From contig NZ_CP131130.1 in assembly GCF_033705735.1 (NCBI RefSeq), forward strand, positions 186,001 through 250,000: a stretch of 64,000 nucleotides of DNA, given 5' to 3'. The DNA is from Shinella zoogloeoides. Its GTDB lineage: Bacteria; Pseudomonadota; Alphaproteobacteria; Rhizobiales; Rhizobiaceae. Both the position numbers and the translations under genes were made by a program. The notes below the pieces were generated by a model. That model was not told the DNA's origin, did not search any database, and saw only the letters and a list, made by a program, of their open reading frames with translations. Within the stretch, counting starts at the first letter, position 1. Each line of letters starts with the position of its first letter. Shown piece after piece: positions 57,555-64,000 of the stretch.

Positions 57555-58937
57555 ATGAACCTCACCAACCTCATCCTCAATACCGACAGCTACAAGTTCA
57601 GCCACTACCTGCAATATCCGCCGCAAACGCAGGCGATCTCCTCCTATGTCGAGGCGCGCGGCCATTCCGACCATGCCGAGGTGCTGTTCTTCGGCCTCCA
57701 GATGTTCCTCAAGGAATACCTGTCGAAGCCCGCGACGCTTTCGGACATCGACGAGGCGGAGGCGATCGTCACCGCCCATGGCCTGCCGTTCAACCGCGAA
57801 GGCTGGGAACATATTGTTCACAAGCACGGCGGCTACCTGCCGCTCCTCATCGAGGCGCTGCCGGAGGGCACGCTGGTGCGCCGCGGGGTGCCGGTGGCGC
57901 AGGTGGTCAACACGGATCCGACCTGCTTCTGGCTGACCTCCTATATCGAGACCGCGCTGCTGCGCGCCATCTGGTATCCGAGCACGGTCGCTTCCAATTC
58001 GCGCAAGGTGAAGCAGATCATCCAGCCCATCCTGGAAAAGACCTGCGAAGACCCGGCCGCGGTGCTGCCCTTCCGCCTGCATGATTTCGGCGCGCGCGGC
58101 ACGACGAGCTTCGAGCAGGCCGGCATCGGCGGCGTCGCCCATCTCGTCAATTTCATGGGCACGGATACGGTGACCGGCGTGCTCTATGCCCGCCGCTACT
58201 ACGGCGCGGACATGGCCGGCTTCTCGATCCCGGCCTCCGAGCACTCGACCATGACCTCCTGGGGTCAGGACCGCGAGGCGGAAGCCTATGGCAACATGAT
58301 CGACCAGTTCGGCAGCAAGGGGCTCTATGCCGTCGTGTCGGACAGCTACGACATCAACAATGCCGTTTCGGAGATCTGGGGCAAGCAGCTCAAGGATCGC
58401 GTGCAGGCGGCCGGCGGCACGCTCGTCGTGCGCCCCGACAGCGGCGATCCGGTGGAAACCCCGGTGCAGGTGGTGCGCCAGCTCGCCTATGCCTTCGGCA
58501 CGCATCTCAACGCCAAGAGCTACAAGGTGCTCGACAACAGCGTGCGCGTCATCCAGGGCGACGGCATCTCGCCGGCCGATATCGGCCTCATCCTCGGCCG
58601 GCTGGAGGCCTTCGGCTTCTCGGCGGAGAATATCGCCTTCGGCATGGGGGCGGGGCTGCTCCAGCGCGTCAATCGCGACACCTATTCCTTCGCCATGAAG
58701 GCCAATGCCCGGCAGGACGCCAAAGGGGCCTGGCACGACGTCTACAAGCGCCCGGCGACCATGAACGTCAAGGCCTCCAAGGCCGGCCGACAGGCGGTGG
58801 TCGAAGGCTATCTCGGCCCGGAAGCGGCGCGCGTTGACCAGCTTGCCGGCCGGCGGAACCTGTTGCAGCCGGTCTGGCGCGACGGAAGGCTGCTGGTGGA
58901 CTGGACCCTCGACGAGGTGCGCGCCCGCGCCGTCTGA
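57555..58937 (+). CDS. Nicotinamide phosphoribosyltransferase (NAMPT/NadV type)
   Basis: 460 residues from ATG 57555. It begins MNLTNLILNTDSYKFSHYLQYPP, the NAMPT-type opening. Active-site segments: HDFGARGTTSFEQAGIGG, MGTDTVTG with the Asp that favours nicotinamide over nicotinate, IPASEHSTM with the phosphorylatable His, and VVRPDSGDP. The enzyme turns nicotinamide plus PRPP into nicotinamide mononucleotide, a one-step NAD salvage route. SD CGGAG lies upstream. No neighbouring NAD gene is in the window. Confidence 0.93.
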   Translation: MNLTNLILNTDSYKFSHYLQYPPQTQAISSYVEARGHSDHAEVLFFGLQMFLKEYLSKPATLSDIDEAEAIVTAHGLPFNREGWEHIVHKHGGYLPLLIEALPEGTLVRRGVPVAQVVNTDPTCFWLTSYIETALLRAIWYPSTVASNSRKVKQIIQPILEKTCEDPAAVLPFRLHDFGARGTTSFEQAGIGGVAHLVNFMGTDTVTGVLYARRYYGADMAGFSIPASEHSTMTSWGQDREAEAYGNMIDQFGSKGLYAVVSDSYDINNAVSEIWGKQLKDRVQAAGGTLVVRPDSGDPVETPVQVVRQLAYAFGTHLNAKSYKVLDNSVRVIQGDGISPADIGLILGRLEAFGFSAENIAFGMGAGLLQRVNRDTYSFAMKANARQDAKGAWHDVYKRPATMNVKASKAGRQAVVEGYLGPEAARVDQLAGRRNLLQPVWRDGRLLVDWTLDEVRARAV

Positions 58938-58995
58938 GGCCCTTGCGGTCCGGCCCCGGCCGCTCCATCTTCAGGTCGATGACTGGAGACGAGAG

Positions 58996-59331
58996 ATGAC
59001 GGTTCGCCCGCCGCAGGCGCTCGCCCCTTCCTTCACGAAGGATACGGGGCTCAATATCCTCGAATACGAATTGATGTCGGAGCGGGCGGATTCGCTCGGC
59101 CGGCATGGGCTGAAGGTGGAGAAGGCGCTGGCTCTCCTTGCCGAGCGGCTGGCCGCCGGTTGCGGCGGGCAGGAGCGCGAAAACCTCCTCGACGACGCGG
59201 CTGACAAGGTCTGGGCCTTCTTCATCCAGCGCGAAATGTGCGGCCTGCGCAGCCAGAAAGACGCGATCCGCCGCTACGGCATTCCGCCGGAGGTCATGGC
59301 GCGGCTTGGCATCGTGCGGCGCAAGCCGTAG
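58996..59331 (+). CDS. Conserved small protein, unknown function
   Basis: 111 residues from ATG 58996. Soluble and helical: LNILEYELMSERADSLGRHGLKVEKALALLAERL, then DKVWAFFIQREMCGLRSQKDAIRRYGIPPEVMARLGI, which reads like a conserved rhizobial core. Convergent with the next minus-strand gene. I suspect a named DUF but cannot confirm it. Confidence 0.7.
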   Translation: MTVRPPQALAPSFTKDTGLNILEYELMSERADSLGRHGLKVEKALALLAERLAAGCGGQERENLLDDAADKVWAFFIQREMCGLRSQKDAIRRYGIPPEVMARLGIVRRKP

Positions 59332-59334
59332 TCG

Positions 59335-60573
59335 TCAGGCGACGAGCTGGCGGGTGATGAGGTCGTAGATCCCGTTGTCGTCGACGCGCAGCACGAAGAT
59401 ATCCTTCCTCGCCTCTTCCCGTTCCTGCTGCTCGCGGGTGCCGGCCGTATCGAGATTGCGCACCGCCTCGCCGCTGGTTTCGGCCGGCGTGTCCGTGCCG
59501 GATGTAGCATTGTCGTGAGGTTTCTCCGCCGTCCTGTCGGCGATCGCCGTCGCCTCGGCGCCTGCGGCCAGAAGCTGGATTGTGTCGAGCACGTCGCCGA
59601 AGGTCTTGTCGCCCGTCTCGCCCTTTGCGGCGTCCTCATGGGCGCGGCCCACGGCATCCTGAAGCTTCCGGACGTCCTCCAGCCTGTCGCCGGCTTCGAG
59701 CTTGCCGATCGTTTCCTCGCGCTCCTTGCGTGTTTGCGCATCCTCGATGCGGGTCGGGTCGCGCTTGCTCCGGTCGAGCCTCAGTTCCTCCAGCGATTTC
59801 GGCTTCGCCGTATCTTCGAGGCGCGCCAGCACCTTGCGCATTTCCGGCGTCAGCGCCTTTTCCGCGTCCGCCTTGTCGGCCAGCGCTTCCTTCACGCGCT
59901 GGGCGCCGGCCCCATAGGGATCGCGGATCGCCGCGACGAGGTCGCTCGCCCTGAGGCCGAGATCGGAAAGGCCGGTGGTCTTTTCGAGCGTCGCCACGTC
60001 CGCCGGCAATTCGCCGCGCTGGCGCGTGAGCATGGCGGAAAGGCGCTGCTGGAAATCGGCATCCGCCTCGTCTTCGCCCTGTGTCACGCCGGTCGCGAGG
60101 GCAAGGCGGGCGACGAGGTTGGCGGCCGCGTCGTCCGAGGCGCCGCTCATCGCCTGCTTTACGGCGGAAAGGGTCGTGCCGAGCGAAAGCAGGGTGACGC
60201 CGGACGTGCTGTCCTTGGCCGGAAGCCCGACGCTGTCGATGAGGGTGAGCTTGTCGGCGAGGCGCTGGGCGAAGGCACGGGCGGTCTCGCCGTCCTGCTG
60301 GCTGACGCCGAGCGTCTCGCTGAAACGGGAGATCAGCTTGGCGAGCGTGTCGCCGCCGCGGGCATTGCTGCCGAAGAAATGCTCGTTGATGCGGGCATTG
60401 GCCTGGCGTGCGGCATCGTCCGAGCGCAGCTCGGCCTGGGCGCGGATCTCGTCCTTCTTCTGCCCGCTCGCTTTTTCCGCTTCCTCGCGGCGGCGATCCT
60501 CGATCGTCTCGACGATCGATTGCATGGCCGAGACGGCGGCGGTGGACTGCGCGCTCTGCAGGGGTGTCAACAT
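59335..60573 (-). CDS. Hydrophilic helical protein of unknown function
   Basis: 412 residues from ATG 60573. No signal peptide and no membrane segment; almost entirely charged helix: MQSIVETIEDRRREEAEKASGQKKDEIRAQ.., RQANARINEHFFGSNARGGDTLAKLISRFSETLG, and a C-terminal IFVLRVDDNGIYDLITRQL. Several Thr/Ser-rich patches suggest flexible linkers. It resembles, in composition, the unknown protein at 55662-57161. Function unknown. Confidence 0.6.
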   Translation of the reverse strand: MLTPLQSAQSTAAVSAMQSIVETIEDRRREEAEKASGQKKDEIRAQAELRSDDAARQANARINEHFFGSNARGGDTLAKLISRFSETLGVSQQDGETARAFAQRLADKLTLIDSVGLPAKDSTSGVTLLSLGTTLSAVKQAMSGASDDAAANLVARLALATGVTQGEDEADADFQQRLSAMLTRQRGELPADVATLEKTTGLSDLGLRASDLVAAIRDPYGAGAQRVKEALADKADAEKALTPEMRKVLARLEDTAKPKSLEELRLDRSKRDPTRIEDAQTRKEREETIGKLEAGDRLEDVRKLQDAVGRAHEDAAKGETGDKTFGDVLDTIQLLAAGAEATAIADRTAEKPHDNATSGTDTPAETSGEAVRNLDTAGTREQQEREEARKDIFVLRVDDNGIYDLITRQLVA

Positions 60574-60624
60574 GGCAACCTCCGGTCTTGCCCGGAGAAT
60601 ACCGCCGAGGCCGTTAACTGGACG

Positions 60625-61497
60625 TTAAGCCTGTCCCGCCCGGGCCGGCGCGGCATCCGGCGGCTCCGGCCGGCAGACGATCGTCACGAGCACGAAGCTG
60701 ACATAGAGCAGCAGATACCACGAGCCGAGCTTGGTGAACGGTACCATGTGCCATGTCTGCTGGCCCGGATAGAGCCAGACGCCCGTCGCCGTGCCGATGT
60801 TCTCGGCGATCCAGAGGAAGATGCTGGTGAAGAAGGCCGCGACCACCAGCGGCATCCAGCGCGGCCTTTCCTCCACCGTGTAGTAGATGCGCACGCGCCC
60901 GAAAAGCAGCACCGTCGCGGCGAAGAGGGCGATGCGGATATCGGCGAGGAAGTGGTGCAGGTAGAAATTGGCATAGATCGCGGCCGCCAGCAGCGCCGTC
61001 GTCCAGAACGGCGGATAGCGCGTGAAGCGCATGTCGAAGATGCGGATGGCGCGCGCCATGTAGCTGCCGACCGAGGCATACATGAAGCCGGAAAAGAGCG
61101 GCACACCGCCAAGGCGGATGATCGCCTCCTCCGGATAGGCCCAGGACCCCATATGGACCTTGAAGATCTCCATGGCGGTGCCGACGAGGTGATAGATCAG
61201 GATGACCTTGGCTTCCTCGACGGTCTCCATCTTCAGCGCGAGGAAGGTGACCTGGATCGCGAGCGCCGACACGAACAGCGCGTCGTAGCGATGGATCGGC
61301 CAGTCCGGCTGCCAGACGAGCTTGGTGAGGATGATGAGGCCGAGCATCAGCCCGGCGAAAAGGCAGGCCCAGGCCTGCTTGAGACCGAACAGGATGAATT
61401 CGGCAAGCCCGGAGGGGAGCCTTTCGAGCCGGCCGCGGATCAGCCGGCGCAGCGGCTCCAGCGTCGGCCCGGTCTGGTGCGGCCTGTCGCTCTCCAC
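60625..61497 (-). CDS. DUF817-family integral membrane protein (YoaT-like)
   Basis: 290 residues, about eight hydrophobic segments, starting at GTG 61497. YHLVGTAMEIFKVHMGSWAYPEEAIIRLGGVPLFSGFMYASVGSY is the hallmark region of DUF817, with the conserved E-x-F-K-x-H. It lies eight bases after the RNase D stop on the same strand, so the two are probably co-transcribed. Function unknown. Confidence 0.88.
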   Translation of the reverse strand: MESDRPHQTGPTLEPLRRLIRGRLERLPSGLAEFILFGLKQAWACLFAGLMLGLIILTKLVWQPDWPIHRYDALFVSALAIQVTFLALKMETVEEAKVILIYHLVGTAMEIFKVHMGSWAYPEEAIIRLGGVPLFSGFMYASVGSYMARAIRIFDMRFTRYPPFWTTALLAAAIYANFYLHHFLADIRIALFAATVLLFGRVRIYYTVEERPRWMPLVVAAFFTSIFLWIAENIGTATGVWLYPGQQTWHMVPFTKLGSWYLLLYVSFVLVTIVCRPEPPDAAPARAGQA

Positions 61498-61505
61498 GAA
61501 GGGGC

Positions 61506-62132
61506 TCAGCTATGGGCGAAGATGTCGGTCTCGTCCCAGCCGAGCAGGTCGAGCTTGGCGCGGGTCGGCAGGAAGGCGAAGCACGCATCCGCATGCTCGG
61601 CCCGGCCATCGCGCAAGAGGCGGGCGGTGAGCTTGTCGCGCAGCGCATGGAGATGCAGCACGTCCGAGGCGGCATATTCGAGCTGCGCGGGCGAGAGCGT
61701 CTCGGCGGCCCAGTCGGAGGACTGCTGCTGCTTGGAAATGTCGACCTCGAGCATTTCCTTGAGATTGTCCTTGAGACCGTGGCGGTCGGTATAGGTCCGG
61801 GTCAGGCGCGAGGCGATCTTGGTGCAGAAGACCGGCGTGGTGGTGACGCCGAAGGTGTGGAACAGCACGGCGATGTCGAAGCGGCCGTAGTGGAAGATCT
61901 TCTGGCGGGCCGGATCCTCCAGCATGGCGGTGAGGTTCGGCGCCTCCTTCTGGCCGGCGGCGATGCGGATGACGTCGGCGGTGCCGTCGCCCGGCGAGAG
62001 CTGCACGACGCAGAGCCGGTCGCGGCGCGGCACGAGGCCGAGCGTTTCGGTGTCGATGGCGATGGCGCCGGTATAGCGGGCGGCGTCGGCGGCGGGGATG
62101 TCGCCTTCGTGATACCGGATTGCACTTGCCAT
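61506..62132 (-). CDS. rnd: Ribonuclease D (exonuclease domain only)
   Basis: 208 residues from ATG 62132 (an ATG at 62144 adds four). All DEDDy exonuclease motifs are visible: AIDTETLGL, IFHYGRFDIAVLF and the YAASDVLHLHALRD Tyr-Asp element. The HRDC domains of E. coli RNase D are missing; short forms are normal in rhizobia. Processes tRNA and other RNA 3' ends. Confidence 0.92.
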   Translation of the reverse strand: MASAIRYHEGDIPAADAARYTGAIAIDTETLGLVPRRDRLCVVQLSPGDGTADVIRIAAGQKEAPNLTAMLEDPARQKIFHYGRFDIAVLFHTFGVTTTPVFCTKIASRLTRTYTDRHGLKDNLKEMLEVDISKQQQSSDWAAETLSPAQLEYAASDVLHLHALRDKLTARLLRDGRAEHADACFAFLPTRAKLDLLGWDETDIFAHS

Positions 62133-62242
62133 GAAAAACCCCATCTAAGCTATCTGAATATCCGCTGGCCTATAGCGCATGTTGCCCGCCTGCGGTACCT
62201 CTTTATGAAATGCGGAAGGCCGGCGCGCTGCCGGAAAAGACG

Positions 62243-62527
62243 ATGAAGACACCAGCGATCCTTGCCCTCCTCGCGGTCCTGCTGCCCGCCGCCGCCGGTC
62301 ACGCGCAGGCTTTCAAGGACCTTCCCGGCGTCGTCCCGTCCGACGCCACCGAGGAATACAGCAACAGCAACGGCATGAATTGCCGGCAGGCCATCGAGGT
62401 GCCGCGCAGCACGAAATCCCGCTGGATGCCGCGCAATGTCTATGTCTGCGAGGAAAACGGCATCACCTCGAGCAGCACGAGGCTGCCGCCCTCCAGCATC
62501 CGCGCCCTGCGGGGCCTCAACTGGTAG
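62243..62527 (+). CDS. Small secreted protein, unknown function
   Basis: 94 residues from ATG 62243 with a signal peptide (about 1-22, ending GHAQA-F). Two Cys remain in the mature chain (NGMNCRQAIEVP.. and VYVCEENG), which could form one disulfide. No recognised domain. Confidence 0.65.
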   Translation: MKTPAILALLAVLLPAAAGHAQAFKDLPGVVPSDATEEYSNSNGMNCRQAIEVPRSTKSRWMPRNVYVCEENGITSSSTRLPPSSIRALRGLNW

Positions 62528-62547
62528 GCGGCAGCGCCCGCTGCCTG

Positions 62548-62802
62548 TCAGGCGCGCTTGATGACCTTGATGAGCACGAGCAGGATGACCGCGCCGATCG
62601 TGGAGTGGATGATCGCGGCGACGATGCCGCTGCCGAGGCTGATGCCCAGCGCGGGGAAGAGGTAGCCGGCGATGAACGCGCCGACGATGCCGACGACGAT
62701 GTTGCCGATCAGCCCGAAACCGAAGCCCGAGACGATAAGGCCGGCAAGCCAGCCCGCGATCGCGCCGACGATGAGGAATACCAGAATGCTTTCAATGCCC
62801 AT
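62548..62802 (-). CDS. GlsB/YeaQ/YmgE-family stress-associated membrane protein
   Basis: 84 residues. Three hydrophobic segments with Gly-rich turns (GWLAGLIVSGFGFGLIGNIVVGIVGAFIAGYLFP) are characteristic of the GlsB/YeaQ/YmgE (transglycosylase-associated) family. SD AAGGGAG upstream. These are usually induced by envelope or general stress. Confidence 0.92.
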   Translation of the reverse strand: MGIESILVFLIVGAIAGWLAGLIVSGFGFGLIGNIVVGIVGAFIAGYLFPALGISLGSGIVAAIIHSTIGAVILLVLIKVIKRA

Positions 62803-62903
62803 GATGTGCTCCCTTTGACGGTCTCATTCCGTCGCCTCCCAGAATGTGGCAGGCGCGCGGGGGAAAGCAAGGGGGCGCGTGACGGGGCTTCCGGCGCGAT
62901 GCG

Positions 62904-63017
62904 CTAGAAAACCCGTGCCCTCATCGGCGCGCGCCCCGCATCGATCCCGATGAGAAGACAGATGGCCGCGAGCGTTGCCGAAGCGATGGCGGTGGCGCCC
63001 AGTCCCAGAACAATCAT
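62904..63017 (-). CDS. 37-residue predicted single-helix membrane protein
   Basis: ATG 63017 to TAG 62904. A strong SD, GGAGG, lies eight bases upstream of the ATG. The sequence is [19 protein letters not shown] then a continued hydrophobic run (CLLIGID) and a basic tail ending APMRARVF: one membrane-spanning helix with the positive end inside. Codon choice is GC-rich like its neighbours. Short and easily missed by automatic annotation. Confidence 0.6.
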   Translation of the reverse strand: MIVLGLGATAIASATLAAICLLIGIDAGRAPMRARVF

Positions 63018-63416
63018 TGCCCGTTCCTCCTGACGACATTGTCAGTGTGCATGGCCGTCCTACGCGCGCGAGCTTGCCCGTGGCTTGTGCAACGTCGGGT
63101 CGAGTTAATTTTAGCGATGCCAGAAGTGGACTATGAACCATTAACCTTCAGGCAAGGAATTAACCATAAACATGGGCTCTACACGTCGGAATGGGAAATT
63201 CGCCGTTTCTCACCCAGGCATGACGCCGAACCGCCGTACCGGAACCGAGCCGGTATTCGAGTTTCACCGAATTTGATCATGGATCGTCGAGTGGTGCCGC
63301 AGGCCGCTTTGCCGGCAGGGCGCCGCTCCGTGAGCACGGCTCGGCCAGCCCTCCTCCATGAAAGAATTCAGCGGCCGCCGCGAGGCGGCCGGGCATCATG
63401 GTTTGGGAGCAGATTG
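63018..63416. other. Intergenic region with leader hairpin
   Basis: About 400 bases with no supported gene. Two TTAA half-sites (63141-63144 and 63160-63163) do not form a full CtrA box. Upstream of the next gene lies CGGCCGCC-GCGA-GGCGGCCG (63372-63391), a perfect eight-base hairpin with a GNRA tetraloop, 14 bases before the probable SD; it may affect translation of that gene. Confidence 0.5.
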
Positions 63417-64000
63417 GTGCAGGAAATGCCGGCAGAACAGGCACGAACGGGACAGGCAGCCAGCCTGCGCGACCGTTTGCGCTTTGCCGGCGTCGAGGCC
63501 GACCAGGGCGAATTGCTCCGCCGCCATCGCCAGACACTCGAACGGCACGTCGAGACGGCCCTTCGCGATCTCTTCCAGCGCTTCCAGACCTTTCCCGATG
63601 CCGCCCGCCATTTCCAGAGCGAGCGCCAGATCGATCGGCTGCACGACCTCCAGAGTTCCCACTGGAGCGTGCTGACCGACGCCCGCTTCGACGGGCTCTA
63701 TGCCGAGCGCGTCAAGGTTCTTGCCGACAGCGAAAGCCAGATGGGCCTCGACCCGCGCTGGCGCATTGCCGGCCATTCGGTCGTCGTCGAGACGGTCGTC
63801 ACCGGTCTCATCGAGGAATATTGGCCGAAATCCATCCTGCCCGGCGGCAAGGCCCGCCGCAAGGAACTGACCGATCTCGTCTCCGCCTTCCTGCGCACGG
63901 CCATGGTCGATGCGGAGATCGGCGTGTCGCTGCGCTTCAACCAGATGCGCCACGCGCATAACCGCGCGCTCGGCGAACAACGCAAGGAAGACCAGGCCGA
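63417..64000 (+). CDS. Globin-coupled sensor (probable chemoreceptor), 3' end cut by window edge
   Basis: Open from GTG 63417 to the window end (195 residues seen); GTG 63417 has a GGGAG SD seven bases upstream, while ATG 63426 is an in-frame alternative. The visible part is a protoglobin-like sensor domain: [53 protein letters not shown] (proximal heme His) and [37 protein letters not shown]. In rhizobia this domain fronts methyl-accepting chemotaxis proteins that sense oxygen; the output domain lies outside this window, so a cyclase or kinase output is not excluded. Confidence 0.82.
   Translation, partial: MQEMPAEQARTGQAASLRDRLRFAGVEADQGELLRRHRQTLERHVETALRDLFQRFQTFPDAARHFQSERQIDRLHDLQSSHWSVLTDARFDGLYAERVKVLADSESQMGLDPRWRIAGHSVVVETVVTGLIEEYWPKSILPGGKARRKELTDLVSAFLRTAMVDAEIGVSLRFNQMRHAHNRALGEQRKEDQA

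Noticed and set aside
63398..63961. Plus-strand 187-codon frame overlapping the globin-sensor gene
   Set aside because: It is in a different frame, Arg/Pro-rich and without motifs; the globin-like frame starting at 63417 has family segments and runs past the window.

Overview
The window is a GC-rich stretch of bacterial core chromosome. It almost certainly comes from the Rhizobiaceae (Rhizobium/Agrobacterium/Ensifer/Shinella group). The evidence is an EPSP synthase nearly identical by eye to the Agrobacterium CP4 enzyme, an Irr-type Fur regulator beside fabA-fabB-fabI, an HWE-family sensor kinase, a FYDLN-acid protein, rhizobial intergenic mosaic repeats, and alphaproteobacterial forms of YlxR, DnaX and RNase D. 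I see no insertion sequence, prophage, integron, CRISPR array or defence island. Most of the window is housekeeping DNA, and the unusual signals lie in intergenic and leader sequences and in details of individual proteins.

Layout. 1-6794: a tight leucine/isovalerate catabolic operon (ivd, mccB, a RidA-like gene, mccA, HMG-CoA lyase, methylglutaconyl-CoA hydratase), cut at its 5' end by the window edge. 6795-7212: a cluster of RIME-like palindromic repeats. 7213-14765 (minus): penicillin-binding protein 1C and a giant alpha-2-macroglobulin. 14766-15311: a gene-poor gap holding a Pho-box promoter, a structured small-RNA candidate with a terminator, and a CtrA-like box. 15312-20572: AEC transporter, membrane cytochrome c, kdsB, pheA, a small membrane protein, nudC and a HIT protein. 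20708-25002: SRP RNA, dnaX, ybaB, a LysE exporter, a MOSC protein and recR. 25018-28054: a lytic transglycosylase whose signal-peptide region carries an in-frame repeat insertion, then an MFS transporter.

28258-40753 is the transcription/translation block rimP-nusA-ylxR-infB-rbfA-truB, followed by an HWE kinase, an SH3 protein, rpsO and pnp. It begins with a promoter and an intrinsic terminator in the rimP leader, and has a second strong terminator between infB and rbfA. 40843-46470: an RsmC-like methyltransferase, a divergent Lrp/LysE pair, the unsaturated fatty acid genes fabA-fabB-fabI (minus) and irr. 46477-50798: membrane and envelope proteins (UPF0126, YdcF, TMEM43, PagL-like) and small unknowns. 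50856-55594: tRNA-Ala(GGC), FYDLN protein, then aroA-cmk-rpsA. 55662-62132: two large unknown hydrophilic proteins flanking a nicotinamide phosphoribosyltransferase, then DUF817 and RNase D. 62243-64000: small secreted and membrane proteins, including a 37-residue ORF, and the start of a globin-coupled sensor that runs off the right edge.

The most useful observations are the PhoB-type small RNA candidate at 15002-15156, the 120-bp (40-codon) in-frame palindrome in the transglycosylase leader peptide, the rimP-leader and infB-rbfA terminators, Gly rather than Ala at position 100 of the CP4-like EPSP synthase, the RidA paralogue lacking the catalytic arginine, and the previously missable 37-residue membrane ORF. 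All functions are inferred by reading the sequence; no database search was run.
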